A stretch of 64,000 nt of DNA, taken from the NCBI RefSeq assembly GCF_036421855.1, contig NZ_JAZGOK010000008.1; one strand, written 5' to 3'. Below the pieces are notes generated by a model. The model was not told where the DNA came from. It saw nothing but the letters and a program-made list of their open reading frames with translations, and did not search any database. Below are positions 35,931-41,333 of the stretch, one piece after another. The position numbers and the translations under genes were made by a program. Position 1 is the stretch's first letter. Each line of letters starts with the position of its first letter. Source of the stretch: Georgenia_B sunbinii. GTDB taxonomy: Bacteria; Actinomycetota; Actinomycetes; Actinomycetales; Actinomycetaceae.

Positions 35931-36417
35931 GCTGGTCGGTCAGCCGGCTGGTACACGACGCTGGCGGGTGGGCACGGCCGAGCGTCGCCCGCGCCACAAG
36001 GTTGCCGCTGGCCATCAGGAATGTGGCGACGGCGACTGCGCCGAGTGCCGTCGCGAGCGACACCTCGGCCATCGCACCGAGCGAGATCCGGGAGTAGGCG
36101 TCCACGACAAAGCCCGTCGTCCCAGTGACGGCGGGACCGAATGCCGTAAGCGTGCCGACAACGAGCAGAAGGAGTGCCACCGGCCAGACCTGTCGAGGCC
36201 GTTGCTCATCGGCGATGGGCAGGCTGAGCATCCAGCCGCAGGTGAGCGCCACACAACCGGCCATGGCCAGCCACCACACCCCCAGCCCCGCCACAGCGAC
36301 GACCGCGACCACCACCCAGGCAGTGACGGTCCAGGTGATCGCCGCACGCCGGGACCGGGCGCCACGTGCGACATCGGTCAGTCCGATGAGCAGCAGGAGG
36401 ACCGAGGCGACGATCAC
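35905..36417 (-). CDS. Unrecognised membrane protein coupled to SatD
   Basis: A 170-residue protein with about five hydrophobic segments (residues 2-14, 27-45, 48-66, 78-94 and 110-137) and a short basic tail (SERRRRG). I do not recognise a family. Its ATG overlaps the satD stop by 4 nt (ATGA), so it is made together with the SatD protein, whose N-terminal domain resembles a nucleotide cyclase. A small membrane protein paired with a cyclase-like protein could be an effector or transport partner; this is inference. Its 3' end overlaps the SMR gene by 26 bp on the opposite strand. Confidence 0.7.
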   Translation of the reverse strand: MIVASVLLLLIGLTDVARGARSRRAAITWTVTAWVVVAVVAVAGLGVWWLAMAGCVALTCGWMLSLPIADEQRPRQVWPVALLLLVVGTLTAFGPAVTGTTGFVVDAYSRISLGAMAEVSLATALGAVAVATFLMASGNLVARATLGRAHPPASCTSRLTDQLSERRRRG

Positions 36418-37049
36418 GGCATCACGTCTTCCAGCACCTGATGAGCCGCGAGGAGCGCCCCTCCACCCGACCGCTGCAGATTCTGCGAGACCGCCGACTG
36501 TGTGATGCCCTCCTGCTCAGCCACCTCGGATTGCGAGCGCCCCTGGAGCACGCCAGCGGTGAGCCGTCGCTCACGCGGTCGCATGGCACTGATCGCGTGG
36601 TCACATAACAAGAGGTAGGCGTTGACCACGGCGGCAGGGCCCCCCGACGGCTGGTCCGAGACGAACCACGTGCGCAGGTAGGGGTTCGTCCGGTTCTCGC
36701 GCCGCTGTGCCTCGTTGATCGCTTCCCGCGCCGCCCACCAGGCGCTGCCGTCCTGGATCGATCTGGTCGCACCCTCTCCCACCTGCTCGACGTCCCCCTC
36801 GCCGATGCCGAATCGGCAGTCGATACCCGGGGGAAGCAGCAGCCTGGCGATCGCAACTGCCCGCACCGCACTGCTGATGTCTGTAGAGACGGCCTGGAAC
36901 TCGTCACCGACGGTGGGCCACAGTGGCTGTACGAACAACCTGTCCTCAGCCACCCGGTCGAAAACTCGCAGGATCTCCTGCTGAGCACGTTTCCGGTCGG
37001 CCAGATCGCGCGACTTCACGATGTCGACAATGATTGCCACCGCTCGCAT
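36414..37049 (-). CDS. SatD-family protein with class III cyclase-like core and C-terminal HTH
   Basis: A 211-residue protein. The N-terminal domain carries AIIVDIVKSRDL (Asp9) and LWPTVGDEFQAV (Asp49), matching the spacing and form of the two metal-binding motifs of class III nucleotidyl cyclases (FADIVGFT and GDE); SatD proteins share this pattern but no activity is proven. Residues 161-205 form a helix-turn-helix (RLTAGVLQGRSQSEVAEQEG, then ITQSAVSQNLQ). Start ATG 37049 is supported by a leaderless TAGGCT box 6 nt upstream. Two ATTAG-N7-CTAAT palindromes cover its promoter, consistent with autoregulation by the HTH. Lower G+C and position inside a conserved gene order suggest acquisition. 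Confidence 0.8.
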   Translation of the reverse strand: MRAVAIIVDIVKSRDLADRKRAQQEILRVFDRVAEDRLFVQPLWPTVGDEFQAVSTDISSAVRAVAIARLLLPPGIDCRFGIGEGDVEQVGEGATRSIQDGSAWWAAREAINEAQRRENRTNPYLRTWFVSDQPSGGPAAVVNAYLLLCDHAISAMRPRERRLTAGVLQGRSQSEVAEQEGITQSAVSQNLQRSGGGALLAAHQVLEDVMP

Positions 37050-37061
37050 GAGATTAGCCTA
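37049..37061 (-). promoter_or_regulatory. Leaderless promoter of satD
   Basis: Minus-strand TAGGCT (37061-37056), 6 nt, then ATG 37049. The box lies inside the first ATTAG-N7-CTAAT palindrome. Confidence 0.55.
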
Positions 37062-37098
37062 GCACTAATACTCGAAGGGATATTAGGTGTCGGCTAAT
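37053..37098. promoter_or_regulatory. Double operator ATTAG-N7-CTAAT at the satD promoter
   Basis: ATTAGCCTAGCACTAAT (37053-37069) and ATTAGGTGTCGGCTAAT (37082-37098) are two copies of a 17-bp palindrome with 29 bp between centres. Together they also form a larger dyad (ATTAGCC...CTAATA / TATTAG...GGCTAAT). The first copy overlaps the -10 box of satD. The surrounding 120 bp are about half G+C, far below the window average. Confidence 0.7.
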
Positions 37099-37146
37099 GA
37101 CTTCCGGGGCAGCGACCACCGAACCGATCGAGGGCATAAGCGCATA

Positions 37147-37170
37147 GCTGATATGTACGGGGATATCAGC
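37147..37170. promoter_or_regulatory. Inverted repeat between satD promoter and SpoIIM gene end
   Basis: GCTGATAT (about 37147-37154) and ATATCAGC (about 37163-37170) form a perfect 8-bp inverted pair with an 8-nt centre. It lies just downstream of the SpoIIM-gene stop (minus strand) and could be its terminator or a third operator-like dyad of the inserted cassette. Confidence 0.5.
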
Positions 37171-37181
37171 CGACCGGCGGG

Positions 37182-38177
37182 TCAGCCGGCCTGCGCGAGG
37201 GTGTGGCCGGCGAGGTCCGCCTCGAGGTCGCCGGTCTCCCCCGCGGCGACCGCGCGGCGGCCGAGCACGATCGTGTAGGCCCAGTAGCCCGCCAGCACGA
37301 GCGCCCCGATGGTGATCTTCAGCCAGCCGGGCAGCGACGACGGCGTCACGAAGCCCTCGACGACGCCGGAGACCGCAAGCACGATCACCAGCCCGATCGC
37401 CACCGTGAACAACGACCGGCCCTCCTGCGCGAGCGCGCGGCTGCGGGTCCGTGGCCCGGGCGCCACCCATGCCCAGAACAGCTTGAGCCCGGCGCCCGCG
37501 GCGATGAAGATCGCGGTCAGCTCCATGAGGCCGTGGGGCAGGATGAGGCCGAAGAACACGTGGAGGAGGTCGTGGTCGGCCATGATCCCGGCCGATGTCC
37601 CGACCCCGACGGCGTTCTGCACGATGACGTACGCCGGGAAGAGCCCGGTGATACCCAGCGCGATGCACTGCGCGGCGATCCACGCATTGTTCGTCCAGAC
37701 CTGACCGGCGAAGTCCCCGGCGGGGGAGTCCGAGTAGTAGGCCGCGAAGGCGTTCTCGGCGTACTCCTCCAGCTCGGTAGGGCTGCCGAGCTGGGCCATT
37801 GCGGCCGGGTTGGTCACCACCCACCACGCGCTGACCGCGCCGAGCAGCACAAAGACGGCGCCGACAGCCAGCGTCCACCACCGCACCCGGTAGAACGCAG
37901 CCGGCAGCGAGACGAGGAAGAAGCGAGAGACGTCGGACAGCCGCGCCTCGTGCGCGCCGGCGATCCGGCCCCGGGCGGTCGCGAGCAGTGTCGACAGCTC
38001 GGAGACGAGGACCGGGTCCGGCGCGCTCGTCCGTACCGACGACAGGTGGCCGGCCGCTGCCTGGTAGAGCGTGACGAGCTCGTCGGCCTCGGGCCCGCTG
38101 AGACGTGGCCGGGCGGTCAGCTCGCGCAGCCGGTCCCACTCGGGGCGGTGCACCGCGGCGAAGGCATCGACGTCCAC
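37182..38177 (-). CDS. Stage II sporulation protein M (SpoIIM)-like membrane protein
   Basis: A 331-residue protein starting at GTG 38177 (VDVDAFAAVHRPEWDRLREL). The N-terminal 90 residues are cytoplasmic; about six membrane segments follow. The SpoIIM/DUF95 family signature is present as ISLGITGLFPA-like text (CIALGITGLFPAYVIVQNAVG) and FGLILPHGLMELTAIFIAAG with the conserved HG-x-E. In non-sporulating actinobacteria the family accompanies RDD, MoxR and DUF58 genes. It is divergent from the RDD gene 18 bp away; GGGTACCC (38180-38187) lies in the gap. Positional counterpart of Rv3694c. Confidence 0.87.
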   Translation of the reverse strand: MDVDAFAAVHRPEWDRLRELTARPRLSGPEADELVTLYQAAAGHLSSVRTSAPDPVLVSELSTLLATARGRIAGAHEARLSDVSRFFLVSLPAAFYRVRWWTLAVGAVFVLLGAVSAWWVVTNPAAMAQLGSPTELEEYAENAFAAYYSDSPAGDFAGQVWTNNAWIAAQCIALGITGLFPAYVIVQNAVGVGTSAGIMADHDLLHVFFGLILPHGLMELTAIFIAAGAGLKLFWAWVAPGPRTRSRALAQEGRSLFTVAIGLVIVLAVSGVVEGFVTPSSLPGWLKITIGALVLAGYWAYTIVLGRRAVAAGETGDLEADLAGHTLAQAG

Positions 38178-38182
38178 CCGGG

Positions 38183-38196
38183 TACCCTGCCACACA
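38183..38196 (+). promoter_or_regulatory. Leaderless promoter of the RDD gene
   Basis: TACCCT (38183-38188) ends 7 nt before ATG 38196. It overlaps the palindrome GGGTACCC centred between the divergent SpoIIM and RDD genes. Confidence 0.5.
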
Positions 38197-39059
38197 TGGT
38201 CGATCACGGGGCGGGGACCACCGCCCGGCTGCTGCGCGAGGCCCGGCTGCCCGAGGACCTCATCATCACCGGTGAGGCGGTCGCGCTGGAGGTCCGGCCG
38301 GCGTCGTTCATGCTGCGCCTCGTCGGGTCGCTGCTCGACGCGATCTGCTACGTCGCCGTCATCGGCGCGATCGCGGTCGGGGTGCTCAGCACGCTCGACT
38401 ACGTCAACGATGCCCGGTTCATGACCGCCTACATCATCACGCTGGCCGCCGTCATGGTCATCGCGCCGACGGTCGTCGAGACTCTCACGCGTGGTCGCTC
38501 GCTCGGCAAGCTGGCCACCGGCATCCGGATCGTGCGCGACGACGGCGGCCCGATCCGGCTGCGCCACGCCTTCATCCGCGCACTGACCGGGCTGGGCGAG
38601 CTCTGGCTGACCCTCGGCTCGGTCGCGGTCATCACCGCCGTGCTCAACCCGCGCGGCAAGCGCCTGGGCGACCTGCTCGCCGGCACCTACGCCGCCCGCG
38701 TCCGAGGCGCCGAGCGCAGCCCGCCGCCGTTGCTCATGCCGCCCGAGCTGGCCGCCTGGGCGCACAGCGCGGACATCCGTGCCATGCCCGACGGCGTCGC
38801 GCTCGCGGCCCGCCGGTTCCTCGACCGCACCGGTGACCTCGCGCCCGGGCCGCGGGCAGCGCTCGGGCAGCAGCTCGCCGCGATGGTCGAGCCGCTCGTC
38901 GCGCCGCCGGCCCCCTGGGGCACCCACCCCGAGCGGTTCCTCGCCGCGGTGCTCGTTGCGCGCCGCGACCGGGAGTACGAGGTGGGGGTCCGCGCCCGCG
39001 ACGCCGCCGCGGCCGCCGCCGCCGAGATCCGCCGCCTGCCCCACCACATCCCCGGCTGA
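38196..39059 (+). CDS. RDD-family membrane protein
   Basis: A 287-residue protein with an RDD domain in the first half: ALEVRPASFMLRLVGSLLDA (the Arg and two Asp positions), membrane segments at about residues 38-65 and 75-100, LGKLATGIRIVRDDGGPIRL, and GKRLGDLLAGTYAARV at the end of the domain. The C-terminal 120 residues are cytoplasmic, Ala/Arg rich and helical. RDD proteins are small putative transporters or channels. Counterpart of Rv3695. Repeat array 3 begins 20 bp after its stop codon. Confidence 0.88.
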   Translation: MVDHGAGTTARLLREARLPEDLIITGEAVALEVRPASFMLRLVGSLLDAICYVAVIGAIAVGVLSTLDYVNDARFMTAYIITLAAVMVIAPTVVETLTRGRSLGKLATGIRIVRDDGGPIRLRHAFIRALTGLGELWLTLGSVAVITAVLNPRGKRLGDLLAGTYAARVRGAERSPPPLLMPPELAAWAHSADIRAMPDGVALAARRFLDRTGDLAPGPRAALGQQLAAMVEPLVAPPAPWGTHPERFLAAVLVARRDREYEVGVRARDAAAAAAAEIRRLPHHIPG

Positions 39060-39078
39060 CGTCGCGGCCCTCACCCGC

Positions 39079-39271
39079 GCCAGCAGGCTTGTCGCCGACA
39101 GCAGGCTTAGCCGCGACAGCAGAGTTGTCCACGGCGAAACTGCTCGTGGACAAGTCAGCTCTCGGCAACAAGTCAGCTCTCGCGGACAAGTCAGCTGTCG
39201 GCAACAAGTCAGCTCTCGCGGACAAGTCGGCTGTCGGTGACAAGTCGGCTCTCGCGGACAAGTCGGCTGTC
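39079..39271. repeat. 18-bp repeat array 3 (three direct and seven inverted units)
   Basis: Direct units lie at 39079, 39097 and 39115 (GACAGCAGAGTTGTCCAC); after a 13-nt spacer seven contiguous inverted units follow at 39146, 39164, 39182, 39200, 39218, 39236 and 39254, e.g. GTGGACAAGTCAGCTCTC, GGCAACAAGTCAGCTCTC (twice) and GCGGACAAGTCGGCTGTC (twice). The two orientations meet with TTGTCCACG / CGTGGACAA, a perfect 9-bp inverted pair around an 11-nt loop. This array occupies most of the 308-bp gap between the RDD and phosphotransferase genes; the remainder holds a G-rich stretch (39274-39300) and the downstream gene's leader. Confidence 0.92.
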
Positions 39272-39367
39272 GGTGATGGGGAGGGGAGGGATGGGGAGGG
39301 GCGATTCTCATCCCTGCCTCATCGCCGCCACGTAACGTGGCCCCGACGGCAGGAGAAGAACGACAGC

Positions 39368-40423
39368 ATGTATGAACGACCAGGACGGCGGTGGGCCCAG
39401 GCGTTGGCGACCCTCGCGCTCGTCGAACGGCGTAGCACCGCGCTGACGACGGCGGCCCGCTGGCGGCAGGTCGTCACCGCCGGCCCCGACGCCTACCTCC
39501 TCCCGGGCGCGGAGGCCCTGCCGCCGTCGCTGGCGCCGAGCGGCTCACCAACCCGCCGCCCGCTGCGCGCCCCGGTGAGCGCCGACCTCGTCCAGCTCGG
39601 CAAGTTCGATCGCGGCCGGCAGGTGCGGATGCGCGCCTTCTACGGCGCGGCAGGTATCAGCGTCCGGGTCCAGGCCGCTTCGCGTGATGCCGCGGTCCGG
39701 CACGGGGTGGCGCGCAGCGTCACCGCCGCTCAGGTGGTCGCCGCCCACCGCCCCGACCTCATGCCGCGGATGGTCGACCACGGCACGGTGCTGCGGGGCC
39801 GCACCGCCTACCTGACCGAGGAGACCGTCACCGGCCGGATGCCGCAGGACCCCGCCGAGGTCGCCGCCGCGATGACCGGGGTGGCCCGCGAGCTCGGCGC
39901 CGTCCAGCGTGCGGTCGGCATCACGGCTCGGCCGCTCGGTGCGGTCGCGCACCCGCGGTTCGCCGAGCGCTGGCGGGCGGTCGTCGCCGGCGGTCACCTC
40001 AGCCCGGCGCTCGGCGCCGAGGTGGAGCGGCTCATCGCCCGCGACGCCCGGCTCGAGGTGAGCTTCACGCACGGGGACCTCGTCTCCTCCAACGTGTTCC
40101 TCGACGACGACAGGATCGTCCTCATCGACTGGGAGTACGCCGGCGAGCAGCCGATCGCCTTCGACCTCGCCAAGATGCACATCAACGCCGGTCCGGCCGG
40201 GCCCGCCACCGACGCCCTCGACGGCGCGCTCGAGCAGACCGTCGGCCACGACCGCGGCCACTACACGCTCGTCGAGCAGCTCGCCCTCGCGCACGCCGTC
40301 GTGCTCTCGCGGCTCGAGGCCCGGCTGGTGAGGGCGCGGCAGGCCGGCCGGCTCGGACCGCTCGAGCGGCAGACCCGCAAGCGCGCCCTTGCGCTGCGCG
40401 AGCTGCTGGCGATGCGCGGCTGA
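39368..40423 (+). CDS. APH-family phosphotransferase
   Basis: A 351-residue kinase-like protein of the aminoglycoside/choline phosphotransferase superfamily. The Brenner motif with catalytic Asp is VSFTHGDLVSSNVFLDDD and the metal-binding motif is IVLIDWEYAGEQPIAFDLA. There is no signal peptide. The substrate may be a small hydroxyl compound or a sugar; resistance is not implied. ATG 39368 is preferred (homology-like sequence begins with MYERPGRRWAQA), but the frame is open upstream through repeat array 3 to 39089, so an N-terminal DKSALA/DKSAVG-repeat extension cannot be excluded. Followed 69 bp later by the deacetylase gene. Confidence 0.82.
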   Translation: MYERPGRRWAQALATLALVERRSTALTTAARWRQVVTAGPDAYLLPGAEALPPSLAPSGSPTRRPLRAPVSADLVQLGKFDRGRQVRMRAFYGAAGISVRVQAASRDAAVRHGVARSVTAAQVVAAHRPDLMPRMVDHGTVLRGRTAYLTEETVTGRMPQDPAEVAAAMTGVARELGAVQRAVGITARPLGAVAHPRFAERWRAVVAGGHLSPALGAEVERLIARDARLEVSFTHGDLVSSNVFLDDDRIVLIDWEYAGEQPIAFDLAKMHINAGPAGPATDALDGALEQTVGHDRGHYTLVEQLALAHAVVLSRLEARLVRARQAGRLGPLERQTRKRALALRELLAMRG

Positions 40424-40492
40424 CCGGCGTCCGCGAGCCGCCGGCGAGCGACGAGCCTACGCTGGGACGACCGACGGTCTCAGGGGGTGGGG

Positions 40493-41329
40493 ATGGGGCG
40501 CACGCTCGTCATCACCGCGGACGACCTCGGCATCGATCCTCGCACCAACGCCACGATCGTCGCGCTGCTGCGCGAGGGTCGGCTGTCGGCCACCACGCTG
40601 ATCCCGGTCGCCGCCGCCGCTGACGACGCCGTCCGTCGGATCACCGCCGCCGGGCTGCAGCCGCCCCACCTGCACTTCACCATCTCCAGCGGTCGCGGGC
40701 ACGCGCCGTGGCGGCCGCTCGCCGAGGACGTGCCCAGCCTTGTCGACGGGACGGGTCACCTGCCGGTCGATGCCCGGACCGCCGAACGGTCCGCGACGGT
40801 GCCCGACGTCCAGCGCGAACTGCGCGCCCAGCTGGACTGGATGCGGGCCGCCGGGGTGGCGCCGAGCGTGCTCGACTCCCACTCGGGCACCCTCTACGGC
40901 ATGCACGGCCGGTCGCTGGCGGACGTCGGGGTGGACTTCTGCGCGGAGCACCGGCTCGGGTTCCGCCTCCCCCGGCGGCTCGGCTGGGTCCTCAAGGTCG
41001 CGGTGCCCGGCCTGCGCCGCGCCCACGACCTCGCGGTGCCGCAGGCCGACCGGCTCGGGGTGCGGCTGCCGCAGTCGCTGGTGAGCGCCTGGCTGCCGGG
41101 CCGGTTCATCGCCCGCTACGCCCAGCTGCGCGCCGAGGTGCTGTGGCAGCTGCGCCGGCTGCCGCCGGGCACCTCCGAGCTCATGGTCCACCCCTCGCCG
41201 CCGTCGGCCGCCCGGGCAATGCCACCCGCCGAGGGCCGTAAACGGGTGTGGGAGCTGCGGCTGCTGCGTGACCCGGTCTTCACCCGCACCCTGCAGGAGG
41301 AGGAGATCACGGTCGTGCCGGCGTGGTGA
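40493..41329 (+). CDS. ChbG/HpnK-family carbohydrate deacetylase
   Basis: A 278-residue YdjC/ChbG-like deacetylase. The metal-binding start is LVITADDLGIDPRTN (ADD), a histidine pair follows in PPHLHFTISSGRGHAPW, and LDSHSGTLYGMHG corresponds to the family's second metal-binding block. TSELMVHPSP near the C-terminus is also family-typical. Relatives remove acetyl groups from diacetylchitobiose, acetylated sugars or hopanoid precursors. ATG 40493 has a G-rich ribosome-binding sequence nearby; GTG 40487 is possible. It is convergent with the nitrite reductase gene, leaving 4 bp between stop codons. Confidence 0.83.
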   Translation: MGRTLVITADDLGIDPRTNATIVALLREGRLSATTLIPVAAAADDAVRRITAAGLQPPHLHFTISSGRGHAPWRPLAEDVPSLVDGTGHLPVDARTAERSATVPDVQRELRAQLDWMRAAGVAPSVLDSHSGTLYGMHGRSLADVGVDFCAEHRLGFRLPRRLGWVLKVAVPGLRRAHDLAVPQADRLGVRLPQSLVSAWLPGRFIARYAQLRAEVLWQLRRLPPGTSELMVHPSPPSAARAMPPAEGRKRVWELRLLRDPVFTRTLQEEEITVVPAW

Positions 41330-41333
41330 CCGG

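Noticed and set aside
39368..40423. An aminoglycoside-resistance gene
   Set aside because: The kinase motifs are general to the superfamily, and no resistance-type substrate motif or mobile context is present.
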